Source: Lichenicoccus roseus (lineage in GTDB: Bacteria > Pseudomonadota > Alphaproteobacteria > Acetobacterales > Acetobacteraceae). Taken from it: a stretch of 64,000 nucleotides of DNA. Below the pieces are notes generated by a model. That model did not search any database. It was not told the origin of the DNA and saw only the letters and a program-made list of their open reading frames with translations. This document shows positions 9,417 to 18,193 of this stretch, one piece after another. Location of the stretch: assembly GCF_005844085.1 (NCBI RefSeq), contig NZ_VCDI01000002.1, forward strand, positions 62,001 through 126,000. Direction: 5' to 3'. Position numbers and translations under genes: made by a program. Each line of letters starts with the position of its first letter. Within the stretch, counting starts at the first letter, position 1.

Positions 9417-9767
9417 TCAGACGTTGTCGCTGATATCGGCTTCCAGCGCCTCGAGCTTCCGCTCGATCTCCGACACCGTCGCCTTTGGCAGGTGTTCATC
9501 CTCGACCAGCGCCGTCAGCAGCTTGCGGCGACAGCGATCGTGTGTCTCGTCGAGGTCGCGGGTGCGCCCGGCGCCGGCAAGGCAATCCAGGTAGGCATTG
9601 CGCAGCGTGCGCAGGTTCGGCCGCTGCGGCAGCGACGCAAGGATGTCGTCGACACCCTGCTCGACCCAGCCCGGCGTCGATGGCACGTCCTCGGTGGTGG
9701 ACGGCGTCGTGATCGGGGTGGACGGCGTCGCCTTGGGGCCGGAGGCCGGTTGGTCCGGGTCGGTCAT
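9417..9767 (-). CDS. Conserved hypothetical protein between argF and hslO
   Basis: Protein of 116 residues, function not recognised. The first 30 residues are Pro/Thr/Ser-rich and probably disordered; residues 33-116 look alpha-helical with charged C-terminal helices (VSEIERKLEALEADI). The ATG overlaps the argF stop as ATGA (9764-9767), so translation is probably coupled. There is no signal peptide, membrane helix or metal motif. Confidence 0.75.
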   Translation of the reverse strand: MTDPDQPASGPKATPSTPITTPSTTEDVPSTPGWVEQGVDDILASLPQRPNLRTLRNAYLDCLAGAGRTRDLDETHDRCRRKLLTALVEDEHLPKATVSEIERKLEALEADISDNV

Positions 9768-10765
9768 GATGCGTTCCTGATCGGCTGGCTGTATCCGGCG
9801 GCGAGCGCCTGCTCCCGCCACTGGGCACCGCCGAGCGCCCACAGCAGCAGCGCCTTCTGGGCGTGCAGCCGGTTCTCCGCCTCGTCGAACACCACCGACC
9901 AATGGCCGTCGATCACCTCGTCGGTGACTTCCTCGCCGCGATGCGCCGGCAGGCAGTGCATGAACAGCGCGTCGGGAGCGGCCTGCCGCATCAGCGCGGC
10001 GTCGACGCGGTAGGGCAGCAGGGAGGCCGACCAGTCCTCGGCCGGATCGTCGGACATCGACATCCAGGTATCGGTGACCACGCAGCGAGCCCCCGCGACC
10101 GCCTCGGAGGCGTCGTGGGTGAGGGTGACGTTGCCGCCCTGTGCGCGTGCCCAGCCCAGCACCTCGGCATCGGGCGCCAGGTCGGCGGGGGTGGCGAGGC
10201 GCAGCGCGAACCCGAACCGGACCGCCGCCTCGATCCAGGAGGTCGCGACGTTGTTGCCGTCGCCGCACCACGCCACCGACTGGCCGGCGATGGGGCCGCG
10301 ATGCTCCTCGAAGGTGAGGACGTCGGCCAGGATCTGCACCGGATGCGAGCGCGAGGTCAGGCCGTTGATCACCGGGATGGTGCTGGCTGCCACCAGCTGC
10401 AGCAGCTTGCCGGGATCGTCGGTGCGCAGCACCAGGGCGTCGAGGAAGCGCGACAGCACCCGTGCGGTGTCCGGGATGCTCTCGCCGCGGCCAAGCTGGG
10501 TATCGCGGGGCGACAGCACGATGACCTCGCCACCGAGCTGGCGCATCGCCACCTCGAACGACACCCGGGTGCGGGTCGATGGCTTCTCCATCATCAGCCC
10601 GAGGGTGCGGCCCTCCAGCGGGCGGCCGGGATGCAGCGGATACCGGCGACCCTGCTGCGCCCGCTTCATCACCGTGGCGGCGTCGAGGATGGCGCGCAGG
10701 GTGGCGGTGTCGAGGTCGCGCAGTTCGAGATAGTGGCGCGGCGTGGTGCCCTGGGCATCACTCAT
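9764..10765 (-). CDS. argF: Ornithine carbamoyltransferase
   Basis: Transfers the carbamoyl group from carbamoyl phosphate to ornithine, giving citrulline in arginine synthesis. The carbamoyl-phosphate motif is STRTR at 63-67, the ornithine-side motif is HCLPAHRG near the C-terminus, and WCGDGNN marks the domain linker. It has 333 residues, somewhat longer than the usual 305-315 because of the N-terminus and a DDPAEDW-containing insertion. The start overlaps the argD stop by four bases (ATGA, 10762-10765), showing a coupled argDF operon. Aspartate transcarbamylase is excluded by the HCLP motif. Confidence 0.96.
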   Translation of the reverse strand: MSDAQGTTPRHYLELRDLDTATLRAILDAATVMKRAQQGRRYPLHPGRPLEGRTLGLMMEKPSTRTRVSFEVAMRQLGGEVIVLSPRDTQLGRGESIPDTARVLSRFLDALVLRTDDPGKLLQLVAASTIPVINGLTSRSHPVQILADVLTFEEHRGPIAGQSVAWCGDGNNVATSWIEAAVRFGFALRLATPADLAPDAEVLGWARAQGGNVTLTHDASEAVAGARCVVTDTWMSMSDDPAEDWSASLLPYRVDAALMRQAAPDALFMHCLPAHRGEEVTDEVIDGHWSVVFDEAENRLHAQKALLLWALGGAQWREQALAAGYSQPIRNAS

Positions 10766-11955
10766 GAAGCATGCGCCGGCTCGGCCTGCCGCACGCGGGC
10801 GGCGGCGCGGCCGAGGCGCTGTACCGCGTCGCGGCACTCTTCCTCGCTGACCACCAGCGGCGGCACCAGGCGCAGCACGTTCTCGCCGGCTGCCACCACC
10901 AGCAGCCCTTCCGCCATGCAGGCGGCCTGCAGCGCGGTGTTCGGCAGCACGCAATGGATGCCCAGCATCAGCCCGCGGCCACGCACGCCGTTGAAGGCGT
11001 CGGGCTGGGCCTCGGCCAGGGCCTCCAGCGCCTCGCGCAGCACCTCGCCGGTGCGTGCGACGCCATCGAGGAAGTCCGGCTGCAGCACCACGTCGAGCAC
11101 CGCGTTGCCGGCCGCGCAGGCCAGCGGGCTGCCGCCGAAAGTGGTGCCGTGCGAGCCGGCGGTCAGGTGCTTCGCCACCGCCTCGGTGGCCAGGATGGCG
11201 CCGAGCGGAAAGCCGCCGCCGATGCCCTTGGCGGTCGATACCACGTCCGGCTTCACCCCGGCCCACTCATGCGCGAACAGCCGGCCGGTGCGTCCCATGC
11301 CGCACTGCACCTCGTCGAAGCCAAGCAGCAGGCCGAATTCGTCGCAGGTGCTGCGCAGCTCGCGCAGGAAGCGCCCATCGGCCGAACGGACGCCGCCCTC
11401 GCCCTGGATCGGCTCGATCAGGATGCCGGCGGTGTGCGGCGTGATGGCGTCGCGCACGGCGTTGAGGTTGTTCATCGGCACATGGTCGAAGCCGTCGACC
11501 GGGGTGCCGAAGCCCTGCAGGTATTTCTCGTTGCCGGTGGCGGACAGCATCGCCAGCGTGCGGCCGTGGAAGGCGCCGTTGAAGCAGATCATCCGGGTGC
11601 GCTCGGGGTGGCCGCCGGCGTACATCGCCCGGCGCATCATCTTGACCATGCCCTCGTTGGCTTCCGCCCCCGAGTTGCAGAAGAACACGCTGTCGGCGAA
11701 CGAGGCATCCACCAGACGCTGCGCCAGCCGCTCCGCCTGCGGGACACGATACAGGTTGGAGACATGCATGACCCGGCCGGCCTGCTCGGCGATCGCGCCG
11801 ACCAGGTGCGGGTGGCCGTGGCCGAGCGAGGATGTCGCGATGCCGGCGCCGAAATCGAGATAGCGTCGCCCGTCCGAGGTGTACAGCCAGACCCCGTCGC
11901 CCCGCTCGAAGGCGAGGTCGGCACGGTTGTAGGTCGGCATCAGGGAGGCGATCAT
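10762..11955 (-). CDS. argD: Acetylornithine/succinyldiaminopimelate aminotransferase
   Basis: PLP enzyme of 397 residues converting N-acetylglutamate semialdehyde to N-acetylornithine; ArgD proteins often also serve lysine synthesis. The internal aldimine lysine is Lys243 in STAKGIGGG; FDEVQCGMGRTG and NSGAEANEG are the class III signatures. The start at 11955 (MIASLMPTYNRADLAF) matches the usual ArgD beginning. The upstream leader 11985-12020 contains short direct repeats (GGCGTCTGCTTG twice). It is divergent from the small gene at 12237 and is the first gene of the argD-argF-hypothetical-hslO set. Confidence 0.95.
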   Translation of the reverse strand: MIASLMPTYNRADLAFERGDGVWLYTSDGRRYLDFGAGIATSSLGHGHPHLVGAIAEQAGRVMHVSNLYRVPQAERLAQRLVDASFADSVFFCNSGAEANEGMVKMMRRAMYAGGHPERTRMICFNGAFHGRTLAMLSATGNEKYLQGFGTPVDGFDHVPMNNLNAVRDAITPHTAGILIEPIQGEGGVRSADGRFLRELRSTCDEFGLLLGFDEVQCGMGRTGRLFAHEWAGVKPDVVSTAKGIGGGFPLGAILATEAVAKHLTAGSHGTTFGGSPLACAAGNAVLDVVLQPDFLDGVARTGEVLREALEALAEAQPDAFNGVRGRGLMLGIHCVLPNTALQAACMAEGLLVVAAGENVLRLVPPLVVSEEECRDAVQRLGRAAARVRQAEPAHAS

Positions 11956-12236
11956 CTGCTTGGTCCCGCCATCTTCTTGGTCCCGGACTTGGCGTCTGCT
12001 TGGGGCGTCTGCTTGGGCGGTTCGCCTGGCCGGATGATGCAGTGCACCCACGGCCGCAGTCAAACGACGGGGGCCCGGCAGGCAAATTGCCACCCAGGGG
12101 CGAGTGCCATGGGGGTGGGAATCACCCGGCAGGGAGACCATACTAACGCTTTGATGGCGATCGTACGGATCGCCGCAGTGCAGAGAGGACGGTCATGCGC
12201 GATACGGCGCCGGGCGGTCCGTCAGAAGGAGAACCG

Positions 12237-12440
12237 ATGGCGTTCAAGGTGAACTATGCCTTCCAGAAGGCCGAGCGCGACCGGGCGAAGCAGGCCAAGA
12301 AGGAAGCCAAGCGCCGCGAGAAGGAAGGCCAGGATCAGCAGGACGGCGCCTCCGGCACCGCGCCGGCTGGCGCCGCCCATGCGTCCGACGCGGCACTGGA
12401 TATCAAGACTGACGGCGAGGAAGAGGGCAGTCCTTCCTGA
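12237..12440 (+). CDS. Small highly charged protein, function unknown
   Basis: A 67-residue protein, strongly basic in the first half (KAERDRAKQAKKEAKRREKE) and acidic at the end. It is probably a single helix followed by a disordered tail. The ATG at 12237 is preceded by AGAAGGAGA at good spacing, which decides the start over an ATG 42 bases earlier. Small Lys/Glu-rich proteins of this sort are common in alphaproteobacteria, but I know no function. It is convergent with carD. Confidence 0.7.
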   Translation: MAFKVNYAFQKAERDRAKQAKKEAKRREKEGQDQQDGASGTAPAGAAHASDAALDIKTDGEEEGSPS

Positions 12441-12456
12441 AGCGTGACTTCGACCG

Positions 12457-12484
12457 GGTGGCAGGCTGTCGATAGCCTGCCACC
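12457..12484. terminator. Stem-loop between convergent genes
   Basis: A perfect 11-bp stem (GGTGGCAGGCT and its complement) with a six-base loop lies between the stops of the small charged protein and carD. No T-run follows on either strand, so it may serve both directions or need Rho. Confidence 0.6.
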
Positions 12485-12499
12485 GTAACGCCTACGGCT

Positions 12500-13084
12500 T
12501 CAGGCTGCCTTCATGGTCGAGGTCAGGCGATCGAGCACCGCCATCTTGTCGACGCCCTCGACGACGGCGATCTCGGCGCCGAAACGGTCCAGCGCAAGCT
12601 CGAACAGCTTTCTCTCGCTGAAGCTGCCTTCCAGGTTGTCGACGTGGCGCTGAAGGTCGCGCACCACTTCGGCGACCTGCAACAGATCACCGGAATTGAT
12701 CCTCGCCTGGATCTCCACCGCGCGACGAGCCCACAGCGCCTTGCTGATACGCGGCTTGCCCTTGATGACGGCCATCGCCTTGTCGACGATCTCGCGGCTG
12801 GCGATCTTGCGCAGGCCGGAGGCGCGGGCGCGCGCCAGCGGGATACGCAAGGTCATCTGGTTGTCGGAGAACGATACCTGGATCACCTCGAGGGAGTGGC
12901 CGGCGATCTCCTCGGTGCCGATCCGGTCGATATGGCCGACGCCGTGCGCGGCGTAGACCACGGCATCGCCCTCCTTGAACGGGTCGTTGTCCACGGTCTT
13001 CTCATGGCCCGCCGTGTTGGCGGCAGCCTTGCGTACCTGCGCCTCGGTCATCGCGGTGCGTGTGGCTGGCTTGAATACGTTCAT
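12500..13084 (-). CDS. CarD family transcriptional regulator
   Basis: RNA-polymerase-binding transcription factor of 194 residues. The CarD/RID domain runs from about residue 36 (FKEGDAVVYAAHGVGHI) to 100, followed by a helical DNA-contacting domain (ISKALWARRAVEIQARIN) and a C-terminal helical tail. CarD stabilises the open complex, notably at rRNA promoters. The ATG at 13084 has a clear GGAGG upstream and starts 13 codons inside the longest open frame. There is a long (about 300 base) divergent upstream region. Confidence 0.92.
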   Translation of the reverse strand: MNVFKPATRTAMTEAQVRKAAANTAGHEKTVDNDPFKEGDAVVYAAHGVGHIDRIGTEEIAGHSLEVIQVSFSDNQMTLRIPLARARASGLRKIASREIVDKAMAVIKGKPRISKALWARRAVEIQARINSGDLLQVAEVVRDLQRHVDNLEGSFSERKLFELALDRFGAEIAVVEGVDKMAVLDRLTSTMKAA

Positions 13085-13386
13085 GAGTGGCCTCCCGCCA
13101 TCGTGGTCTGACGTGGAAAGCATTGCCGCATCGTCATCCCCTGGTATTGTGGGGCGCGGACCGATGATCCGTGCGCCACTAGGTCATCCTCGCAAGATCG
13201 CGGCGATACGCCCGCTTCATGCTTGGCTCATCATGCCATAAAATCGTTCACGCGGATATGGTGGTGACACCGCACCGCACCAATGGCTAGAAACCGCGGT
13301 CGTCCGGGACTAGATCCCGGCACCCGGCCGCGTGCCTTCCGGTTCGCGTCGGCCGATGTTGGGCCAACGGACAAAGGGATCCGACC
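13085..13386. other. Intergenic region between carD and the DUF6481 gene
   Basis: About 300 bases with no convincing gene. It must hold the carD promoter (minus) and the promoter plus leader of the plus-strand run. A short inverted repeat, CCGGGA-CTAGA-TCCCGG, lies at about 13305-13321, and GGGA just before 13387 can serve as a ribosome site. I see no tRNA or known riboswitch. Confidence 0.6.
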
Positions 13387-13746
13387 ATTCTCAAGCAGAA
13401 CAAGTTCAGCGAGCGCCAGCAGGCGTCCGCGACCGCCAAGGCCGAGTTGCTCGCCAAGTTCAAGGCCCGTCCGGCTCCCGACGATCCGGCTGTACTGGAG
13501 CGCCAGGCCGAGCGACGCGCCATCGTCGAGGCACGCGAGGCGCGCATGGCAGAGCGCCGTGCGGAGCGCGAGGCCGAGGCTGCCCGGCTGGCCGCGGAGC
13601 AGGCGGCCACAGCCGCCGCCGAGGCCGCGCGGCTCGCCGAGGAGGAGCTGGCCGCGAAGGAAGCTGCCAAGCAGGAGGCACTGCTGAAGCTCGAGCAGAA
13701 GGCTGCCCGCGACAAGCGCTATGCCGCCCGCAAGGCGCGGCGCTAG
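13387..13746 (+). CDS. DUF6481-like helical protein with apparent ATT start
   Basis: Alanine/glutamate/arginine-rich protein of 119 residues, almost entirely one long predicted coiled coil. The N-terminal pattern (LKQNKFSERQ, then KFKARPAPDDPAV) and the repeated EAEAARLAAE helix match the DUF6481 family as I remember it. No ATG, GTG or TTG precedes residue 21 in frame; starting at the TTG at 13447 would delete the conserved N-terminus. The ATT at 13387, with AAAGGGA seven to eight bases upstream, is the best placed initiator. It overlaps recX by 26 bases. Function unknown. Confidence 0.65.
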   Translation: MLKQNKFSERQQASATAKAELLAKFKARPAPDDPAVLERQAERRAIVEAREARMAERRAEREAEAARLAAEQAATAAAEAARLAEEELAAKEAAKQEALLKLEQKAARDKRYAARKARR

Positions 13747-14425
13747 CGGCGGTCCAGTCGCGCCGGGCCCGGTTCCCGGCGCCGGCGCCCTGCGCGAGGC
13801 GGCGCTCGCCCATCTTGCGCGGTTCTCGACCACGGAGTCCGGACTGACGCGCGTGCTGGAGCGCAGGTTGCAGCGCTGGGCGCAGCGGGCGACCCATGCC
13901 GGCGGCGATGCCGACGCCGTGCTGGCCCAGCAACAGGGCGCACGGTCGGCGATCGCCGGCATCGTGGCTGATCTTCGTGGCATCGGCGCGGTCGACGACA
14001 ATGCGTTCGCGCAGTCACGCGCCCGGGCGCTGGCCCGCGGCGGCAGGTCCCGCCGCGCGATCGGCGCGCACCTCGCGCAGCATGGCGTGGCGGCCGAACA
14101 GGCCGGCGAAGCGGTGCGGCTCGCCACCGCAGATGTCTGCACGCCGGAGGAGGCCGAACTCGCAGCCGCCCTGGTGCAGGCCCGCCGCCGCCGCATTGGT
14201 CCGTTCCGCCGGCCTGCCGGCCCCAGCGAGGCGGCTGACCTGGAGGCGTCCGACGAGGATCCTGCCCCGGAGCGGGCCGGCCTGGCCCGGCGACCGCCAT
14301 CCGATCGGCAGCGCGCGCTCGCATCGCTGGCCCGTGCCGGCTTTGCCCACGATGTCGCCAGCCGCGCTCTCGACACCGAGCTGGACGCCGCGGAAGAGAT
14401 GATCGCCCGGCTGCGGAGTGGCTGA
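13721..14425 (+). CDS. recX: Regulatory protein RecX
   Basis: Three-helix-repeat protein of 234 residues that modulates RecA filaments. The recognisable core is LRGIGAVDDNAFAQSRARAL followed by GGRSRRAIGAHLAQHGV and, after a divergent Arg/Pro-rich linker of about 40 residues, the last repeat SLARAGFAHDVASRAL. The linker makes it longer than typical RecX (about 150-200). The start overlaps the preceding gene. recA is not in the window. Overall similarity is modest, so the assignment rests on the core helices. Confidence 0.8.
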   Translation: MPPARRGASGGPVAPGPVPGAGALREAALAHLARFSTTESGLTRVLERRLQRWAQRATHAGGDADAVLAQQQGARSAIAGIVADLRGIGAVDDNAFAQSRARALARGGRSRRAIGAHLAQHGVAAEQAGEAVRLATADVCTPEEAELAAALVQARRRRIGPFRRPAGPSEAADLEASDEDPAPERAGLARRPPSDRQRALASLARAGFAHDVASRALDTELDAAEEMIARLRSG

Positions 14426-15023
14426 GACAGACACGGGGCTCGGCGCCAGCCGGTATCCCGCCCTCGCCGTCGGGTGGCTGCTGCTTCTCCTGGCGCTCTC
14501 CGGCTGCGGCGGCGGCCTGCAATGCGCGCCCTACGCCCGCCGGATCACCGGCGTCGCGTTGTCGGGCGATGCCGGCGCCTGGTGGGGCGAGGCGGCCGGC
14601 CGCTATGTCCGGGTCCGCTGGCCCGAGCCGGGTGCGATCCTGGTGTTCCGGGCTACCGGAAGGATGCCGGCGGGCCACGTGTCGGTGGTGCGCCGGGTGC
14701 TGGATAGCCGCACCATTCTGGTCGAGCACGCCAACTGGGAGCCGGGCCGGATCGATCGCGCCGCCCCTGTGCGCGACGTCTCGCGCGACAACGACTGGAC
14801 GCTGGTGCGGGTCTGGTGGCGCGCCACCCGCTCCCTCGGCACCCGGCCTTATCCGACCTACGGATTCATCCTGCCCTGGTCCATGGCGCACCCCGCTCGA
14901 AACGGGGGCGAGGCCCGGTGGACCAGCCTCGGGGCAAACAGCGCTTGCATGGCAACGCCAGGGGAGCCATGTCCTGCTGACACGAAAAGAATGAATTCGC
15001 CTGCGGGCGGCAAGAGGGTGTGA
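14418..15023 (+). CDS. CHAP-domain amidase/peptidase, exported
   Basis: Likely cell-wall amidase or endopeptidase of 201 residues. A hydrophobic N-terminal segment (about 15-30, [12 protein letters not shown]) targets it to the membrane or periplasm; LSGC may be a lipobox. The CHAP core has the catalytic Cys in LQCAPYARR, the motif [10 protein letters not shown] with the catalytic His, and VEHANW. The GTG at 14418 overlaps the recX stop by eight bases. The final 45 residues after FILPW are low-complexity. Its stop overlaps the tatA ATG, so the two are probably co-translated. Confidence 0.8.
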   Translation: MAETDTGLGASRYPALAVGWLLLLLALSGCGGGLQCAPYARRITGVALSGDAGAWWGEAAGRYVRVRWPEPGAILVFRATGRMPAGHVSVVRRVLDSRTILVEHANWEPGRIDRAAPVRDVSRDNDWTLVRVWWRATRSLGTRPYPTYGFILPWSMAHPARNGGEARWTSLGANSACMATPGEPCPADTKRMNSPAGGKRV

Positions 15024-15295
15024 TGGGTGGTCTAAGCATCTGGCATTGGCTGATCGTGCTGGCGGTCGTGCTTTTGCTGTTCGGCGGCAGCAGCAAGGTC
15101 AGCACGCTGATGGGCGACTTCGCGAAGGGCATCAAATCCTTCAAGAAGAACATGAACGACGATGAGTCGATGGAGGCCCAGGGCCAGACGCATCCGGTGC
15201 AGCCGAACAGCATCGCCTCGCCCGGCATCACCCAGACCTCGCTGCATACGCCGCCGCCGGTGGGCGCCAGCCAGGAGCCGGTGCGGCATAACTGA
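15023..15295 (+). CDS. tatA: Twin-arginine translocase subunit TatA
   Basis: Membrane protein of 90 residues: one helix ([16 protein letters not shown]), a short hinge, an amphipathic helix with [10 protein letters not shown], and a Pro/Gln-rich tail. The hinge reads GGSSKV where FGxGKLP is usual. TatA forms the pore for folded proteins. tatB and tatC do not follow; mtnB does. The ATG at 15023 shares a base with the CHAP stop; a GTG one codon earlier is possible. Confidence 0.88.
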   Translation: MGGLSIWHWLIVLAVVLLLFGGSSKVSTLMGDFAKGIKSFKKNMNDDESMEAQGQTHPVQPNSIASPGITQTSLHTPPPVGASQEPVRHN

Positions 15296-15308
15296 AGACG
15301 GTTCTGCG

Positions 15309-15974
15309 ATGCCGGAAGGTTCCGCGCCTGTCCAGGATCTGCCCTTTCCGGAAGTCTTGGGGGTCGGCGCCGAATGGGATGTGGCGGTTTGTGACATCGT
15401 CCGTGCCGGCCAGCGTCTTGACCGCCATGGCTGGGTGCCCGCGACCGCCGGCAATCTGAGCCACCGGCTGCGCGACGGACGGATCGCCATCACGCGAAGT
15501 GGCTGCCACAAAGGCTTCCTGACCGGGGACGAGGTCATCGCCGTCGATGCAGGCGGCGCCGTCGTCCAGGGCGAGGGCAGGCCGAGCGCCGAGACGCTGC
15601 TGCACACCCAGATATATGCCAAATTCCCGGAGGCGGCAGCCGTGCTGCATGGCCATTCGGTAGCGTCCACCGTACTTTCGCTGGCACTGCGCGAGGATGC
15701 ATTGGTGTTTTCCGGCTTCGAGCTGCTGAAGGTGTTCGAGGGACAACACACCCACGATACGACGCTGCGGCTGCCGCTGGTCGACAACGACCAGGATATT
15801 GCCCGGCTGTGCACCGTGGTGGAGCCGCTGCTGCCTGCCATGAGCATGGGCTACGTGATACGAGGCCACGGCGTGTATGTGTGGGGCAACTCCATGGATG
15901 TCGCCCTGGCCAGGCTGGAGGGGTTGGAGTTCCTGCTGGCCTGCAAGCTGGAACAGAGGAGGATACCGGCATGA
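15309..15974 (+). CDS. mtnB: Methylthioribulose-1-phosphate dehydratase
   Basis: Methionine-salvage enzyme of 221 residues, aldolase class II fold. It dehydrates 5-methylthioribulose-1-phosphate to the diketo form. Zinc ligands are His114 and His116 (LHGHS) and His187 (RGHGVYVWG). The family stretch ATAGNLSHRLRDG and SGCHKGFL are present. The ATG at 15309 is 13 bases after tatA. It overlaps mtnD by four bases. L-fuculose-phosphate aldolase is a paralogue, but the mtnD and mtnC neighbours settle the assignment. Confidence 0.93.
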   Translation: MPEGSAPVQDLPFPEVLGVGAEWDVAVCDIVRAGQRLDRHGWVPATAGNLSHRLRDGRIAITRSGCHKGFLTGDEVIAVDAGGAVVQGEGRPSAETLLHTQIYAKFPEAAAVLHGHSVASTVLSLALREDALVFSGFELLKVFEGQHTHDTTLRLPLVDNDQDIARLCTVVEPLLPAMSMGYVIRGHGVYVWGNSMDVALARLEGLEFLLACKLEQRRIPA

Positions 15975-16510
15975 GCCGTCTGACCGTGTTCCGGGACGAT
16001 ACGCCCGGCACGCCGCTGTTGCGCACCGAGGAGGGCGAGGCGATCGCCCGCGAGCTGTCCGCCATCGGCGTCAGGTTCGAGCGGTGGGACAGCCCGGTCG
16101 AGCTGACGCCGGATGACAGCCCGGAAACCATCCTGGACGCCTATCGGCCGCATCTCGATCGCCTGATGGGCGACCTCGGCGCCGGCAGCGCCGACGTCAT
16201 CAAGCTCACTGCGCAGACGCCGAACCTCAAGGCGCTGCGCGACAAGTTCCTGTCCGAGCATGTCCATACCGAGGACGAGGTTCGCTTCTTCGTGCACGGC
16301 GAAGGCAGCTTCATCCTGCATGTCGACGGCAAGGTGTATGACGCCCATTGCACCCAGGGCGACCTGATCGCGGTACCGCATGGCATCAGGCACTGGTTCG
16401 ACGCCGGCGAGACTCCGACGGTGACGGCACTGCGGGTCTTCACCGACACCAGCGGATGGGTCGCGCACTACACCGGTGACGATGTGAGCGAGCGATTCCC
16501 TGCCGCCTGA
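15971..16510 (+). CDS. mtnD: Acireductone dioxygenase
   Basis: Cupin dioxygenase of 179 residues that, with Fe, converts acireductone to the keto acid of methionine and formate, or with Ni gives an off-pathway product. All four metal ligands are present: His97, His99, Glu103 (EHVHTEDEVRFF) and His141 (HGIRHWF). The start overlaps mtnB (ATGA). Confidence 0.95.
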   Translation: MSRLTVFRDDTPGTPLLRTEEGEAIARELSAIGVRFERWDSPVELTPDDSPETILDAYRPHLDRLMGDLGAGSADVIKLTAQTPNLKALRDKFLSEHVHTEDEVRFFVHGEGSFILHVDGKVYDAHCTQGDLIAVPHGIRHWFDAGETPTVTALRVFTDTSGWVAHYTGDDVSERFPAA

Positions 16511-16517
16511 GCACTCC

Positions 16518-17210
16518 GTGGCACCGCCGATCCTTGTCCTGACCGATATCGAGGGGACCACGACACCGATCGCCTTCGTGCATCGGACGTTGTTCCCGTA
16601 TGCCCGCAAGGCGCTTCCGGGCCTGCTACGCGACCGCGTGCATGAACCGGACGTGGCCGTTGCGGTGGCGGAGATCGGCAGGCTGGCCCCCGGGCAGGAC
16701 CCGCTGGCGCAGTGCCTCGCCTGGATGGACCAGGACGCCAAGATCACGCCGCTGAAGACGCTGCAGGGCATCGCGTGGGCGGACGGCTACGCGGATGGCA
16801 GCCTGCAGGGCGAGATCTATCCCGACGTGGTGCCCGCGATGCGCGCCTGGCATGCGACCGGGGTGCGCCTTGCGGTCTACTCGTCGGGTTCGGAAGCGGC
16901 GCAACGGCTGATCTTCGGCCATACGCCAGACGGCGACCTGCGGCCGTTGATGTCGGCCTTCCTCGACACCAGGATCGGCGGCAAGCGCGAGACCGCGAGC
17001 TACGCGACGGCCGCGGCGACGCTGCAGGCGCCGGTCGACCGCATGCTGTTCCTGTCCGATGTCGAGGCCGAGCTCGATGCCGCCGCCGGCGCCGGGCTGC
17101 TGACGTGCCAGTTGGTGCGGGCCGGGGACGGCACCGTGGCCGGGACGCGCCATCCGGTCGAGAGCGACTTCGCCGGGGTGGCGCGCCGGTTCGGCCTGCC
17201 GGTCGCATGA
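16518..17210 (+). CDS. mtnC: Enolase-phosphatase (acireductone synthase)
   Basis: HAD-superfamily enzyme of 230 residues performing enolisation and dephosphorylation just before the MtnD step. Motif I is LTDIEGTTTPI with Asp10 and Glu12, the DxE signature of MtnC rather than DxD; motif II is AVYSSGS, and motif III/IV includes LFLSDVEAELDAA. The GTG at 16518 follows mtnD by seven bases. It ends inside the ribF start (ATGA). Confidence 0.94.
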   Translation: MAPPILVLTDIEGTTTPIAFVHRTLFPYARKALPGLLRDRVHEPDVAVAVAEIGRLAPGQDPLAQCLAWMDQDAKITPLKTLQGIAWADGYADGSLQGEIYPDVVPAMRAWHATGVRLAVYSSGSEAAQRLIFGHTPDGDLRPLMSAFLDTRIGGKRETASYATAAATLQAPVDRMLFLSDVEAELDAAAGAGLLTCQLVRAGDGTVAGTRHPVESDFAGVARRFGLPVA

Positions 17211-18142
17211 TCACCCTGCACACCGACTGGCGCATGGTGCCGGATGCTGCACGCGGCAGCATCGTGGCACTCGGCAATTTCGACGGCGTGCATCTAGGCC
17301 ATGCCCACCTGCTGCGCACGCTACATGGCGCGCGGCCCGACGGCGTGCTCAGCGTGCTGACCTTCGAGCCGCATCCCCGCCAGCTGTTCCGGCCGCAGGA
17401 TCCGCCCTTCCGGCTGACCCTGTCGAGCGAGCGGGCGGCGGCGCTGCAGGCACTGGGAGTGGTCAACATCTTCGAGATCGGCTTCGACGAGGCGTTCTCG
17501 CTGATGACGGCGGAGCGCTTCGTGCGGGAGGTGCTGCACCAGGCGCTCGGGGTCCGGCATCTCGCCTGCGGACGAGACTTCGCCTACGGGCATCGCCGCG
17601 GCGGCGACGTGGCCAGCCTCGCGGTGCAGGCGGAAGCGCTCGGCATCGGGGTTACCATCGTTCCGGCCCTGTCCGATGCGGAGGGGCCGTATTCTTCCAC
17701 CCGCATACGCCGCGCCCTGCAGGACGGCTATCCCGAGCGCGCCACCGAGGAGCTCGGCCGTCCCTGGGCGGTGCGCGGCCTGGTGGTGCATGGTGATGCA
17801 CGCGGCCGTCTGCTTGGCTTCCCGACCGCCAACATCGCCCTCGGCCTGCACCTGGAGCCGTCGCGCGGTGTCTATGCGGTGACGGTGCGGCGGCCGGACG
17901 GCAGCGTGCATCGGGGGGTCGCCAACATCGGCCGGCGGCCGACGGTCAACGCCGGCACGGAAAGTCGCCTCGAGGTCAACCTGTTCGACTTCAAGGGCGA
18001 TCTCTACGGCCAGGAATTGTCGGTGGCGCTGCACACCCTGCTGCGCGCCGAGCGCAAGTTCGACGGCCTCGATGCCCTGAAGGCGCAGATCGTGCTCGAC
18101 GCAGCCCAGGCGCGGGACTATTTCGAAGTGCGGCGGTGCTGA
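17207..18142 (+). CDS. ribF: Bifunctional riboflavin kinase/FAD synthetase
   Basis: Makes FMN from riboflavin and FAD from FMN. The FAD-synthetase nucleotidyltransferase motif GNFDGVHLGH is at 23-32 and the second motif is YSSTRIRRAL; the C-terminal kinase domain begins near residue 185 with the GFPTANI motif and ends EVNLFDFKGDLYGQ. It has 311 residues, the normal length. It overlaps mtnC by four bases and closes the plus-strand run. Confidence 0.95.
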   Translation: MITLHTDWRMVPDAARGSIVALGNFDGVHLGHAHLLRTLHGARPDGVLSVLTFEPHPRQLFRPQDPPFRLTLSSERAAALQALGVVNIFEIGFDEAFSLMTAERFVREVLHQALGVRHLACGRDFAYGHRRGGDVASLAVQAEALGIGVTIVPALSDAEGPYSSTRIRRALQDGYPERATEELGRPWAVRGLVVHGDARGRLLGFPTANIALGLHLEPSRGVYAVTVRRPDGSVHRGVANIGRRPTVNAGTESRLEVNLFDFKGDLYGQELSVALHTLLRAERKFDGLDALKAQIVLDAAQARDYFEVRRC

Positions 18143-18193
18143 ACCGGGACATCGGACGATCGAGATCCCGCTTGCGGAAACACCCTTTCGCGA

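Noticed and set aside
15023-15308. A complete tatABC operon
   Set aside because: Only tatA is present; the next genes are mtnB and mtnD.
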